A stretch of 64,000 nucleotides of DNA from Akebia trifoliata (GCA_017979445.1 CM030714.1:8749049-8813048); one strand, 5' to 3'; positions 34,471 through 47,639 are shown, counted from the stretch's first letter. Notes: generated by a model not told the origin, from the letters alone. A program made the numbers and translations.

Positions 34471-34945
34471 ATCATTGCATATTACTTCCAAAATCCCAGA
34501 TTAGCATTCACCTATTTCAATTAAAATGGTGTTATATTAGGGTTTTGTAAAAAAAGACGTATCATTCTCTTAGGGTCTGTTTGCTACAGATTTGAGCTTT
34601 TGCTTCAGGATTTTGTGTCTAGGAGAAGTAGAAGCTCAGAGTTTGGGAAGTTGTGTTCAGGAGAATCTTGTTTATTACAGAAATTGACAAAATTATCATT
34701 TCACCCTCATACGATTTTTGGTGTTGGCTTCTCATAGTGGCTCTCATGTGAAAGCAACCCTAATAAGACTTCTCAAAAACGTAATTTTGGAATTTTCACA
34801 AAAACTATTGAAGCAAAAGTCGTTACTAACAAACATGTTTTTCCAACTTTTTCGGCTCAAAACCCAAAAAACCGTAACAAGTATACCCTTGATCTCTTAT
34901 ATAGGATTATTTTTAGTGTAGCTCTTTCTCTCTTATCTTTCCATG

Positions 34946-34969
34946 CTAAACCCTAAACCCTAAACCCCT
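34946..34969 (+). repeat. Short telomere-like (AAACCCT) run
   Basis: Three units of the plant telomere motif (taaaccctaaaccctaaacc). It could be a telo-box or a scrap of an interstitial telomere repeat. No gene start lies nearby. Confidence 0.6.
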
Positions 34970-35208
34970 ATTCAACTCATTCCTTGCCCGTTGATATATA
35001 TAAAATATCATTATAGTTTCATCAAAACTTATTGTATTATCAATGGAAAGTGTTGGATGGATGACAAAAGAAAAAGCTGTAAGATTCATCTCTATCCCTA
35101 ATCGCAAATATTGGGGATGGAGTATATAAATCCCATTTTCCCATTCACTCATACTTAAATTTAATCTTTAGTTAATGTTTACAGTCTCAACTCTTAATAT
35201 AAATTAAA

Positions 35209-35375
35209 TTATGTATCACACCCCCAATTAAAGATTAAGACACTCTCTTTAAACATGACCAAGGTTTGGCTCAAATTATAATCTCAACGTTACAAAACAT
35301 TATAATGCTCGTTCAAATAGTTTCAATAGTTGTTTACAATTCTGATTAGGCTCGTGTAAAATCCTAACCCCCACC
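35209..35375. repeat. TIR-element fragment
   Basis: cacacccccaattaaagattaa, cattataatgctcgttcaaat and agttgtttacaattctgattaggct match the plan of the split element at 12246-12870 in inverse orientation, and the end at 37760-37800. Confidence 0.4.
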
Positions 35376-36184
35376 CTTTTTTTTTTTTTTGTCATCTTCT
35401 AGCGATCGTCCTTGAGTACAATAATTTTGAATCCCTTGTTGACCGTCACCGTGGTGCTTTAAAACTTAAAAGGTCAGGTACACAAGGCACGAGCTGGTTG
35501 ATACCCCATGTTTTCAAACTAATGATATATATATTGATCTCGGTCTTCTATTAGAGACAAATAAAAAATGACTTATTTACCCTTGCCTTCAACCTCTAAT
35601 ATGTGAAAAACTCATTATCTTCAATCTCGTGAGTAGAAGTTTTTATCCTCTTCGATCCTAGGACTCCATCTCTACAACAACCTTCAAACCTCAAGAATAA
35701 ATGTAAGTAGAAGATAAAGGATTTTGGGATGAAACAATTAAGGATTTGAAGATGAGGTTGAACAAGCTAAATATTTTTTACCCTAGAGGATTAAAACGTT
35801 GAAGATGACAAATTTTTTTGAGAAAATCAAGGGTTTTGATCATAATTACCAAGTCAGGGTTTGGGAATAAGTCGGCAAGGGGAAAATTCGAAAAAATTGA
35901 AAAAAAAAAAAAAAAAAAAATCGAGCTAGATTAGGGCTATGTAATCGTTCCTACTAGCGGGTGTTTTAATATTAAATCGTCAAGTTCTATATTAAATTAA
36001 AATAATAAATCAAGAATTCCCATGTTGATATCATCCATGCCTCCATCGACAACAAGTAACCACATATTCAAAGTTTATACTATTCAAAATATAAAAAGGA
36101 CCACAATCATGTGTCCAAATTAGGATTCATTAGCACTTCAAAAACATCAAATCAATGTCATTCTCATTTGCATCCTCATTATTT

Positions 36185-36560
36185 TACGTATTATTCATAA
36201 TTTAATTGTGAATTTCATAAAAATCGCATATTATTAAAAAAGTCGTTATTAAATCAGTGAATGAAAAAGTCAAGATTTAATCGTGACTTTTTCAATAAGT
36301 CTAGAGACTTTGGTGACTTATGATTTTTATTAGAAATTGAAGATGAAGGCATGTGGATCATTTTATCAGTCTACGCATTATTCATAATTTAATCGTGAAT
36401 TTCATAAAAGTTGCGTATTATTAAAAAAAATCGTTATTAAATCAGTGAATGAAAAAGTCAAGATTTAATTCAATTTTTTCCATAAATAGGAGACTTTGGT
36501 GGACTATGGTTTTGACTAGAAGTTGAATATGAAAGCATTTAAGTCATTTAATCAGTCTTA
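36185..36560 (+). repeat. 187-bp tandem duplication
   Basis: Unit 1 (from 36185) and unit 2 (from 36372) share tacgyattattcataattt, gtgaatttcataaaa, cgttattaaatcagtgaatg and aaaaagtcaagatttaat in order, at a spacing of 187 bases, with scattered differences. It is non-coding. The spacing is close to one nucleosome repeat, which may be coincidence. Confidence 0.8.
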
Positions 36561-36707
36561 TATAGGAAACAAGGTCAAAGGGTATGTCAACAATTTTCGA
36601 AAAATAATAGAACGTGGGCATTTCAAATATTCATGGAGAGTTATTTTTCTAAACCACCCTATTATCCTATATAAAAAATTTAATTTCAATTTATAAATAA
36701 AAAAGAT

Positions 36708-36791
36708 TGGGGTGAGAGAGGCTCGAACTCTCGACCTCAGGATAACTCTTAGCTATGAGACCTACGCGCTAGCCAACTGCGCCACCACCCC
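36708..36791 (-). tRNA. tRNA-Met (CAT), elongator type, with short intron
   Basis: On the minus strand the gene begins ggggtggtggcgcagttggc and ends ctctctcacccca. The acceptor stem pairs GGGGTGG with TCACCCC (one G-T), and the D arm has GCGC/GCGC. The anticodon loop is CTCATA, and the T arm has GAGAG-TTCGAGC-CTCTC. An extra 10 bases (about gctaagagtt) follow the base after the anticodon, the normal intron position; plant elongator tRNA-Met genes are known to carry introns. Six T residues follow the 3' end as a Pol III terminator. It is an intact gene by inspection. Confidence 0.93.
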
Positions 36792-37711
36792 ACTGTTGCT
36801 TAAGACTTAATATATTAATTTAATAATCTTATTCTTTAGATTGCAGATTCTCAGCTTCTTTTCACATAGGTTGATCACTCACTTAAGGCCAATAGCCCAA
36901 GAATGTTTAGCTACTCTTCGGTAAACCCACACAAAACCATAAAAGGATCGCTATTATTATTATTTGTGCTAAGTTACCAAAAACTATTCCTCCAAATTTG
37001 CTATTTAGGGCTTCCAGTGATCGAGTTTGGGCTGAGCTGAGTTACCATGATCCAGCTGAACAGCTCAAGGCGAAGAAGTTCAATTGGATTGGGGATCGAT
37101 CAAGTTAATTGTGAAAAAGAAAATTAAGTCCTTATGGGATCAAATAAATAACATTTTGGACAATGTCATTATCACCACGACGACGATCCATGTCAAAACG
37201 CGAGTCTTGTCTTAATGTATTATTTGCATGTAACATTGAAGTAAAATAAAGGTTAAATTAATCATTCATTTTTCAATTTCTGATAAACTAATCTTGAGAT
37301 TATAAATGTCATAGTGGATTGAAATTTCTCAAGCACGGTAATTAAGGTATAAACAAATATTCAATGTTTATAAGCATTAAAAACCCCCTCTTAAAATATA
37401 TTTATTGTTTTATTTTTTTTTCATTAAAAAAAATATCTTTGACATTATGTAATGACTTTAATTTCTCAAAAAAAAAATTGAGTTTTTTTTTTTTATATAT
37501 ATATTTATGAAAATGTCATTGCTCATTGACGATACTAAACTTTTTTTACATTCCATGGAAAATTTTGTGTACAACATGGAAAATTTTGTGAAAAATTATT
37601 TTTGTTGCTCGAGTTGCATAAAAGATAAAAATATTATTTGAATTTGAATTTTGTGATAACTATATAAAAAATTACGATAAAATCAATGTTTTGAGAAAAA
37701 ATTGAATTATT

Positions 37712-38040
37712 ACACCCCAATTTCTTAAATTATTAGAGAGCTACTATTGGCACTCCAAATTTTAGTAGTTGTTTACAATTCTAATTAGGCTCATATAAAA
37801 TCCTAAATCAAATATTTATTTTACAATTTTTAAGAATTTTACTGCTATGTGTGATGGCAAATCATTTTCCTAAGGAGGAGGTAAGATAATGATTTGCCAC
37901 TAGTGAAGGAAAATTGTGTGTTGGCAAAAATTTTCCACTCAATTGTCTAATTTTTCATGCACCAAACACTTGAAAATAGCAATTTTTCAAAGAACTGTAA
38001 TTTTAACCTAATTTTTTGTGCAATCAAACCTACCCTAAGT
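37712..38040. repeat. Two partial TIR-element ends
   Basis: attacaccccaatttctta and ctactattggcactccaaa (37712-37765) belong to the family with GAGA...TATTGGCACCCC ends. From about 37841 to 38036 a stretch ending gcaatcaaacctacccTAA carries the end of the PIF-like family. Boundaries are approximate. Confidence 0.4.
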
Positions 38041-41000
38041 TTTGCCATAAAATCTAGTGAGTTGTGGTGTTAGGTTGCCAATTGGGTAGTCCATTTGACC
38101 TTAACAACCCTTGGTAAGAATTGGAATCTTACTTAGTAAGAAAAGTCTTTCTCTTTAGAATTTTATTTTTGGAGATATCTTTTAATGGGAGAGCCATGTA
38201 ATGCCATAATTAGAGTTTTTGTTTTTCTCTTAAAACATTTAAGAGATTTTTTTCCCAAATGAATCTTATAACGACATGAGATGGGGTCAAGAGTTTTAAT
38301 TTTGGGGGCCTTCTCTCAACTGGGGTCTTAGGCGATTGCCTTAATCGCCTTATGGTTGAGCCAGCCTTGTATGCAATACAATACAAGAGGGTCAAAAGAC
38401 ATGACATGACATGATCTTATCTTGTTTCTCCAGAGGGTGACCCTTTTGAATTGCAAGACAAAAGGCGTGCATGTTGGCCAAATCCTTTGAGACACATAAG
38501 TGCTCAACACAGTCATGCACACCATGACTACTCCTTTGATCATGGTCCCACCTTTCAGGGAAAGAGGATTAGGGAGGGAGGGAGAAGAGGAGTACTTTCG
38601 GTCCTACCTTACATGTCTCCATACTTTGTATAGGATCCAATCACAGATACAGCCTAACATTCCTTGAACGCAACACCCTTTCTGTCATTCCTATACAAGC
38701 CCATCAAATTTTACATTCTCAAAGATTTCATGGTTGGAAAAAGAACAACTCCCAAATCACAACAAGGCACGCATGGTATGGTCTCTCTCTCCATCAACCA
38801 ATCAGAAAACAAGAAGAGAAGAACCTTCTTTTAGATAGATTTATATAAATATATATTCTTTTTGCTCTCTAAGCTCTAACACTTAATTTGTCCAATCAAA
38901 GGTGAAGGTTAGCTCATTATATCCTCTAGGTAGACCATAGCAGCCCTATAGATTGGGTATCTATAACGAGTGTCATATAAAATAAATCCCATGTGGACCT
39001 TATCAATGTATATGTCAATAACACTAAATTGTAGTCTTTAGGACTATCAATGGATCAATCCAATAAGAATGGGATCATATTACGTGAAAAAGAGGTAAAT
39101 TTACTTAAGGAATAAAAGAGTCGTGTCAAATTTACCCCTTTTTTAAGTAGTACTATCGGATCTAGAACCATCTGTTGTGTACTAAATTAATTCAACTCAT
39201 GAATCTAAATATTTGAATTCAAACCAAATCAAATAGTAAATGGATTGGTTCTTGAACTTGGATCATGTTCTAATATAGATGTGGATCATATACTTAAATA
39301 ATTATATTTAAAGAATAAAACACAATGGTAAATTCCATTCCTTTGTCGGGAGATTTATACCCCCATAAACAACATATTTCGAGGACGGTTGTCCTTAGTC
39401 TTCTCTTCTTCCCCCTCCCAAAAATATCCCAATTTTATTGTCTTTCTCTCGTACATCTTTTCAAAGCACACCCTTACAACTTTTTATATGATTTTTCCTC
39501 TTTTTTCCTTTTTCAATAATACCCTTTTAACTTTAGGATATTTTAGTAATACCTTCATGCGAAATAGGCGAAATTAGGATTATCCCCTCACGAAATGAAA
39601 GATGTGGTTTATCCCCCTAAATTTTCGTTGATCCGATCAAAATGTTACTAACATTTGTTATGTTGACAATCTATGATCTGAACACCAAATTACCCTTATA
39701 GCATTTATATTACCAAAATGTCATTGTTTCTGTTGAAAAACTAAAAAATCAAATCTCAGCCGTTGGATTGAAATATTTCACACCATTGGATTCAAATATC
39801 TTACTAGTTAGGGTTTGTATTTGTTATTATTTAAATGTTTTCAAGAATAGTAAGGTTCTATTCCTTAAATCCATTACTTTGAAATCCTATCATTAACGTC
39901 TTGAAATTTGATTTCGATTTTGGGATAGATTTTGGTTAAACAAGTTAGAGATCTCATGTTTTATGGAATGGGTGAAGGTTTCAACTCTCATATGAGCTCT
40001 CTGAACCATTTTGTCCTCAAGGCATAAGTTTCTGTAAAAAATCTTGTTTGTGTTCTTGACTACGCGCGAGAGGTGGATATATATATGTAGGGGTATTACT
40101 AATTTCATTTTCTTTCGATTTTATTTTTATTTTTCTCTATTTTTGTTTCAGTATTTTTCATGTGGAGATTCTAAGCATTGGGTCAAACAATGTCTTTGGG
40201 ATGAGATGAAAACAATGAGATTGGGATGAACACATTGATATTAGATTGAAAAATATGAAATTTTGTTGAAAATGATGATAAATGGTTGGAAACGATGAGA
40301 TTAAGCTTCAAAATAACAAAGTTTAGGTTTAGATCAATGAGAAATTTGTTGAAAATGATTAGGCTTCTCAAGGTTATTGACTTTAGAATGATTAGATCAA
40401 ACACGTACATTTGAGTTGCTTGGCTCTTCTTTATCGCTTGACACAAAGAGGTTTTGAGATTTTCTTTATCCACGAGTCAGTAACTTTCAACTTTATTCTT
40501 GATCCTTTTCTCTCATCCTCTTTCCAAGAATAATCCCTCAAACTTTATATTGCCTTTCCTCTTTTCTCATTCTTTTCAATATTACTCCTCTTCCTTTATT
40601 GTCTTTCCTCTTCTCCCTCATTTTCCAATAATACTAATCCAACTTTATTATCTTTCCTTGTATCCTTTAACCACAAAGAGGATTTACGTGTCAATAGATT
40701 GGATTGCATGGACTGGAGGACCACCTATCTATAATTCTATACAGATTGCATGTTCATGTAGCACCCAAAAACATGATCAAGTGCCACATGGATGTAGAGC
40801 ATAAACCTTTAAGAACTCACAAAAATTAAAAAAAAAAAAAAAAAACATTTTTTCATAGTTGGTTAATGCATTTTAAATTTAGGAGTTACATGGGGTGTTC
40901 ACACTCCGATCCCTTGATCAAGTAAAAAAGTTTTTTATTTTTATTTTTATATTGTAATTATTTTTAAACCTAATCAAGACTATGAATTCAAACCTTAGAT

Positions 41001-41804
41001 GGCTGACGATCCTTTTGGATCAGCATGGACCAAATGGGACTTCGATCCAAGCTCTATATGGTCCTTCTTTCCATTCATATTCAAATGATAAGTTATCAAT
41101 ATTGATCTTTATCGGATCGGGTCCTTCTATCAAAATCCAATCCTTGATCCATGCTCAAGTTATCAGATTGTAACGGATCAGATTTTGGATCTGATCCGAT
41201 CCATTGATAGCCCTAGTAGATTTATAGACCTAAAAGAAAAGTTAAAGTTATGGTTAGTTTAAAATCGATTGCTTTTCTACTAGATGAAGCAAGTACCTAG
41301 ACGCTGCTAACCGCCCATTTCATTTATATCTTAAGACCACCTTTAATTAGAATCTCTAAATCCACCCACCCCACAACATCCTTATCCACACAATCCACTT
41401 AACATCATCTCAACCTTTTGTTCCCTCTTTGTAGCTGAATCTTATTTTAATCTTTGAAATAAGAAAGTTTATTGGTTTGTGAAACTGTGTCATTCTGACC
41501 CTTAGTAATGGCTTTTGTTGCCTTAATCTAGTCCAAAGGATGAATCACCTCCATGTGTCCAACTACTCATTTGGTCCTCTTCTTTCTAAATCAGCCAAAA
41601 AGCCAATTCTTTAAAAAAAAAAAAAAAAAAAAGAAAGTTAAGACTCCTCCTTTTCTATAAAGATTGAAGACAATCAAACCAAAGTAGATTTTCTTCTTTG
41701 TGATGTGAGCTTACTATGATGTGATTGAATTAAATCAAATTAAAGAAGTTTAGGAGAAACTAAGACATCAGAAAACTTAATTAGAATCATAGTAATGTTG
41801 GGGT

Positions 41805-42135
41805 TTGTGGAGTTTGATGGTACTGGTCAATAAGGAGGTATTGTAAATCAAGCCACGCCTTCACGTTGATCGAACCAAAGTAAGAAAATTTTGAAAGGTA
41901 TTTTCATAATTTTATTCATATATGTAAAATCCTAATTAGATTTCCTAAGGTATTTATATTTCTCATTTTTTATGAAATGGTACAATCTGTAATTGTTAGT
42001 TTTCTCTTCATAGTGGAATCGATGTGATCCGTGAACGTAACTCAATCTTGAGGAAACCACACAAAATCTCTATGTTTCTTTATATGATTGCATCTTGTGA
42101 TTATTTTTCAATTGCACTTGTTTTCCTAACAAGTA
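41805..42135 (+). repeat. Degenerate LTR-like repeat, copy 1
   Basis: ggagtttgatggtactggtcaa, followed by agaaaacc...tgtaattg and gatccgtgaacgtaactcaatcttgagg, recur in the same order at 48828-49060. The end (aaatctctatgtttctttatatg) looks like the 3' side of a copia-type LTR. No internal coding sequence or duplications were found. Confidence 0.4.
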
Positions 42136-42480
42136 ATCAAGGTTGGATTCAACAATTATTCGGTAGGGGTTCAATATAGTTAATTCAAATACATTCATCA
42201 AAGTTTTGTATAGTATCCAAAAAAAAATTCAAGGATTATATAAATAATGTTTTAGGGTTTCTTTACAAAATCTATCATATTCAACCTTTCTAAAAGCCGT
42301 ATCCTTTCCTTGAGATTTGCATATTGAAGAAAATAAAATTTTGAAGTTGAGGGTAAAAGTTTTGTTATATTTAGTGACTAATCAATAAATAATCGATTCG
42401 ATGATTTAATAGGCTTCTCCCTTATTCAGAGAATTTTATGAGTTTTGTAAAAATTTGGAGAATTTTGTGATTATGGTTAG
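42133..42480. repeat. Dispersed repeat, related to 10335-10720
   Basis: ggattcaacaattattcgg, ggggttc and agttaattcaaa, then gactaatcaataaataatcga, parallel the copy at 10335-10720. Confidence 0.4.
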
Positions 42481-44075
42481 ACACTAAGAGATCGAGTATC
42501 CAAAAATTGCTTACCCATTTAATGGCTCAAATTGATGTGTTGATATCATCATCATCATCAAACTAACTGATCATTACTCGTGATGGTGGGGGTATAGTCC
42601 AAGTCTTTATTCAAGAAGTAATGAATTCTCCACAAATGACTAAAATGTTTCCAAACTCACCCTTGAAAATGCATGAATAAAGAGTTATTAGCTCTTAAGA
42701 AATTTTGGTTTCTACTCATCTCCATTTCCAATTGTTTCATATCGGTATCAAGAGACCCAAAAAAAAGAGAGGCCCAAGTATTGAAAAAGAAGAAAATGAT
42801 GACGGCTTTATGTTGGAAGTTTAACTAAACAGGAAAACTTTTCAAAGCTAAGCCACCTAACTTTTCAAAATTAAGCAAAACTTAAACACTTTCATGTCCC
42901 CACGTTTCGTCCCATTTCCCTATTAAAGATAAAATTCCAACTTTTTAGACTCTCTCTAATAAACCTCTTTATTAGATATCTGTATCAAAAGTTTCATACC
43001 CCCTCCATCTTGTAAATTTCTGTATTACTGCCACGTGGTACACTACCAATTTAACGTTGGAATTAATTTTGGAGTCTTGATACTATGACTCCCCATGTGG
43101 TAGACTCAATCGACTCCTGACGTGACAAGTTGTGTAACCGTAGATCTATACACCTTGAGATACATGATTGCACCTTCTTATAAAAATATGTATTCCAAAA
43201 AAATCATGTATCCTAAGACGTACAAATCTACGACTCCTAAACTTGTCCACATCAGAGAGTCAATTGAGTATGCCACCTGGCAAGTCATATTATTAGGACT
43301 CTTAATTTTAAAACTTGTCGAGTTGGATTGATTAAATTGGATTTAACGATGACTCAGATACAAGACTCGATGGAATCAACTCACTGTTAATTAATTAGAC
43401 AAATCACCTAGTAAATTTATCTATTCAACCAACTCAGATTGACAATATACCAAGTTGGGTTACTTGAATATTTATAAAAAAAAACATAAATATTTTTATT
43501 TATTTTAAAATACTAAAAAGCTATTTTTAAATATTTATAAATTCAATCAGTTAATTTAAAAATGTTTGATCTACTACAAATCTAGCAAGGAAGTGGATTC
43601 TCTGTAACAATTTTCTATGGCACTCTGAAGCATGGTTTTAATGTTTCGTCTTATCCATAAACGAGATCAAGTCATCTCAGAAAAGTTGTCCGATTTATTT
43701 GAGTTAATGAGATCAATGTTGTTTTTTTTTTTTTTTTTTTTCCAATACGACCCTTCTTGATTGGGTTAAAAATGGTAGTAGGAAAAAAAAAAAACACTAC
43801 AGACGATCCACTCCCATATATGAAAGGGAACCAATCATTCATGTTTGATGGATCCGAAAAAAAAAGGGTACGCCATGTGGCGTGCAAAGAACATCTTAAC
43901 TCAGTTAGCTATCCAACTCCCTGGACTATAGGATCCCATTAAATTTTATCTTTTTTAAATTATTTATTTTTTTTTTTTTTTAATACTTTAAGGACTTTAG
44001 ATCCACCGCAATCGGAAAAACTTTCTAGAGACCATCCCGCTTCAAAATTTTTGAAGAAACCCCTCCATTAGATGA

Positions 44076-44310
44076 CACGTGGAGTGCAGGGAGGTATTCC
44101 AAATATTAGGGAAAAAGTAGAGACTTGAACCTTAAGTGTCATGATGCAAAGAGGGTGTCATCGAAAATTTGAAGCGTCCTTAACTGCTACAAAGTCGGAT
44201 TCACCAAATTTCATTGTGAGAAACATAATATGCCACGTGTCATCATAGGACATTGTTTAAAAATTTTAGCCCTTTTTTGTCATGGATTCATCAACCTTCC
44301 TCTCTATAAA
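44076..44310 (+). promoter_or_regulatory. HIPP promoter: two G-box/ABRE sites and TATA box
   Basis: CACGTG occurs at 44076-44081 (gacacgtgga) and 44234-44239 (gccacgtgtc), both ABRE-like contexts. tctataaa at 44303-44310 is a good TATA box. A (CT)n tract (44524-44541) lies in the likely 5' UTR. Response to abscisic acid, light or bHLH/bZIP factors is an inference. Confidence 0.6.
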
Positions 44311-44590
44311 TCTGGTTACCCTTCTCCATTGATTCTTCCCTTTCTTTCTCTTAACTTACAGCCTTAGTGCTAAAAAACAAAAGAAAAGAAAGATCTAAGA
44401 AAGAAAGAGAATTTCTTTACAAAGTTAGTTGCATTGCATGTGCTAAGGAATCACAAACACTGTCCAATCAACCCATCACCACTATCACTTGTATATTTAT
44501 CAAACCTTCTTCCTTGCTTGGATCTCTCTCTCTCTCTCTCTCCTTCTATTGTTTGAGGGAGTTTTCTTTGTAGTTGTAATTGTAAGAGAA

Positions 44591-46309
44591 ATGGGTGAAG
44601 AAGCTAAACAGGTAATTAAATGGGTTGTTCATATATATAATTTGTTTGTTATGTAGTTTTTGTATATATATATTTTTTTTCTTGGTTGGAATTTTGAAAT
44701 GGGTTTATGTTTATTTGAATTGGGTAGGAGGAACTTAAGGCAGAGATTAAGCCAGAAGAGAAGAAGGATGAAAAAGTTGAAGAAAAGGCAGAAGAGCCAA
44801 AGCCACCTTCCCCTTTGGTTTTGTTTGTAGACTTGCATTGTGTTGGATGTGCAAAGAAGATAGAGAGATCCATCCTCAAATTCAGAGGTCTCTCTCATAT
44901 GATTCATTTAGAGATCTGCTATTGCCCCTCCAATTTCTTAAATTATATATCACACCCCAGTTAAAAAATCTTGAAAACACACTCATCAAACATTCACTTA
45001 CATTCTTTATTATTAATTTGGGTGTGATAAGTAAAAGTTGGGGTGCCAATAGAAACTCTCTTCATTTAGGGTGTTTTACCCAAAAGGTTAATAACAAATT
45101 AAACAGGAGATAACCCTTTCTTTAGTTCACAATAATTTTGATTTCTTGAGTGTCTTGTTTTGTAATTTTTATTATAATTTATTTGTGGATGATGAACAGG
45201 AGTTGAAGAGGTCATTATAGATATGGGACAAAACCAAGTAACAATAAAAGGGGTAGTAGATCCTCAAGCCCTTTGTATGAGAATTCAAAAGAAAACCAAG
45301 AGAAGAGCTAATATCTTGTCCCCATCACCAGCACCAGAGGGAGAACCAGAACCCCAAGTTGTTACTAAACAGGTCTTATGGAGTACTGTTTCATATATTA
45401 ATTTATTAAGATTAACTAAAGAACTTGAGATGGAAATATAAATAATATTTAATTATTTGATCTGAAATAATTTTTAATTTTGTGTATTTTTGGTTGTTAT
45501 TTCAGGCTAGTGGGTTGACAAGTGTAGAACTAAATGTGAAGATGCATTGTGAGGCATGTGCTCAGCAACTCAAGAGAAAGATTCTCAAGATGAGAGGTAT
45601 CATTAATTCTTATTTATTACTTATTATTTCAAGGGAACTTAATTTAAGAAGAATTTTTTTTTTTCTTACCACCTAAATAAATGTCAGTGTTTTTGTCCCT
45701 TTTACCCTTTTAAATCCATCTAACTTTCACCAACATCAAATTCATTTAAAAAGAAAAAAATAAATAAAACATATGATGGAGAGCCCCATTTAAGCCACAA
45801 TTAATGTGTATATATTTCCAGGGGTGCAAACAGTGGAAACGAATTTAAGTACTGGGAAGGTGACAATTACGGGGACCATGGATGCTAGTCGGCTCGTTGA
45901 TTATGTATATAGACGCACTAAAAAACAAGCTCAAATCATTCCACAGCCTGAGCCTGAGCCTGAGCCTGAGCGCGAACCCAAACCCGAACCAGATTCGAAA
46001 TCCAAATCCGAGAATTCTAAAGAAAAGAAAGAAGAAGGTGAAAAACCAGTTGAACAAGACGCAAAGCCCGAAGAGAAGAAAGAAGAAGAGAAACCATCCG
46101 AACCGGAAAAGAAGGATGATAATAATGGTGAAAATAATGAAAATAACGATAAAAAAGACGAGCAAGCATCAAAGAATGAAGGAGAAGAAATAAACGAGGA
46201 AATGATGAAGAGGATGATGTATCACTATCAACCTCTTTACGTGATCGAGCATATCCCACCGCCTCAGATCTTCAGCGATGAGAATCCTAATGCATGTTGC
46301 ATCTCTTGA
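44591..46309 (+). CDS. Heavy-metal-associated isoprenylated plant protein (HIPP), two HMA domains
   Basis: Five exons: 44591-44611, 44728-44887, 45200-45372, 45506-45596 and 45822-46309; 310 aa; all introns GT-AG. An acidic Lys/Glu leader is followed by a first HMA domain with LHCVGC (CxxC metal site). It is completed by VDPQALCMRIQKKTKRRA. A second HMA domain has MHCEAC, then VQTVETNLSTGKVTITG and LVDYVYRRTKKQAQI. A long charged linker includes four consecutive PE repeats and many Lys/Glu. The end is NPNACCIS, a CaaX box (CCIS) predicted to be prenylated. HIPPs bind transition metals or act as scaffolds at membranes or nuclei and are often stress-induced. Each HMA domain is split by an intron at the same Arg-Gly position, so the two domains arose by duplication. 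A MITE sits in intron 2. The member number is not assigned. Confidence 0.94.
44911..45060. mobile_element. Short MITE in HIPP intron 2
   Basis: Ends gagatctgctattgcccctc and gggtgccaatagaaactctc are inverted. The flanks ttcattta (44903-44910) and ttcattta (45061-45068) match perfectly; a 9th base (g) can be included, so the duplication is 8 or 9 bp. The length (150 bp) and a possible 9-bp duplication suggest a Mutator-type MITE. Relatives: 12100-12215, 47335-47456 and 56895-57311. Confidence 0.85.
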
Positions 46310-47330
46310 TCAAGGAAAATATAAATAAATTATTTCTATATAATTATAATATTTGACTAAGAGATCATTGTAGATTCTCATGGAATGTACGCTATTATAT
46401 CTAAGATTATATTGTAAAAATATTCTAATGTATTATGTTATATGCATGTTATATATGTGTAGGTTTTAAATATAGTGAGATTTCTAAATTCAATTATAGA
46501 GGGAAAAACAATTCTAGGGTAGGTAGGGTAGTCATGTGGCAATCATTCAAATTCCATCCTCGGTCCTATAAGATCTAATAAATTAACCCATAATCAGTCC
46601 AATTTGATACATTTAAACATAATCATCAAAGCTGCCAATTTTGTTTTCAAGATGTAGATTTTGATCTCTAGTTAAAAAATTCAAGTATCCCAAGTCCACT
46701 CAATATTGCCAAGGGTGACTTCATGATCTCAATGATCAATACTTGCAATCAATCCAATAGACTTGACCCCGAGTTAGTCTGAATTTATTTTTGATTCCAT
46801 CATCATATGAAAGTATTTAACTATGATTCATTTTATTAAAATGTATTGTCACATATCAAATTATATTTTATGCTTATTATGATTAAATCATGGGTAAATG
46901 CTCAAATAATTACAAAAGTTTTTGGTTTTTTCGAAATATTATTAATGTTGATAAAGTAGTCACGTGATGTTAAACAATTTGATAATATTTTATTAACATT
47001 AATAAAATTTTAAAAATATTAAAAAAATTTGTAATTATTTGATAATTTACCCTTAAATCATATAGTTACCATAAAACATTATTTGGTGAATCACCCATGC
47101 ATCTAAATATAGTGGATCGTAATATTGTACTCTAATAAATAATCATTACGAAGTTTAACTCACACTAACAGGTCTGGATCAACCAATAGTTGAGCTCCAA
47201 AAATAAAATATAGAGAAATGGTTGTAGATGAATGTTTGGCTTGTTCTCTGATGGACCCATTACCTTAGATTTTTCACTAATTTTTGAATGGAGAAAATGG
47301 GAAAGTCTCAGAACAGCACAAAGTTTTTAG
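46310..47330. other. HIPP 3' UTR and AT-rich spacer
   Basis: aataaa-like motifs at about 46322-46330 and tgtaaaaatattctaatgtattatg near 46415 fit a plant 3' UTR and poly(A) region. Beyond about 46500 nothing recognisable is seen. Confidence 0.5.
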
Positions 47331-47334
47331 AATA

Positions 47335-47456
47335 GAGAACTGATATTGCCACACCAACTTTTACTAATGCCACACCAATTCTTATGTAAATCACCAAATA
47401 ATTGGTCAGAGTTGGTGAGACGTTAGTAAAATTTGATGTGGCAATAGTAACTCTCG
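47335..47456. mobile_element. Short MITE of the HIPP-intron family
   Basis: Ends gagaactgatattgccacac and gtggcaatagtaactctc are inverted. Flanking ttagaata and gtagaata agree at 7 of 8. It is 122 bp long. Almost the whole element folds on itself (accaacttttactaa and ttagtaaaatttg). Confidence 0.75.
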
Positions 47457-47639
47457 TAGAATATTATCAAATCAACGCATTTTAAAATTATTTCTTACAT
47501 CGATAAACTTACACTACAGAGAATTAAAATATTTTCAATAACAAAAAAAAAATTTATCCTTGATCACAGTAATTTTTTATTATGAACTTGTGAAAAATTA
47601 CCTTGTGTTCAACTTGTAACCGAAACCCTTAAAATTAGT

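Larger units (their letters stand above)
38041..43990. other. Gene-poor interval
   Basis: I found no supportable gene here. Short open frames (for example near 38328-38543) lack recognisable domains. Pyrimidine-rich minisatellite-like units lie at 39400-39540 and 40500-40660. A TATA-like tttatataaatata near 38836 is not followed by a credible reading frame. Poly-A or poly-T runs occur at 40829, 41611, 43723 and 43968. Confidence 0.5.

Noticed and set aside
38328..38633. Open frames near a slightly GC-richer patch
   Set aside because: No domain, no matching splice structure, and frames on both strands are short.
45845..46165. 106-aa minus-strand hydrophobic open frame
   Set aside because: It is the antisense of the Lys/Glu-rich HIPP linker; the purine-rich coding strand gives a spurious Phe/Leu-rich shadow.
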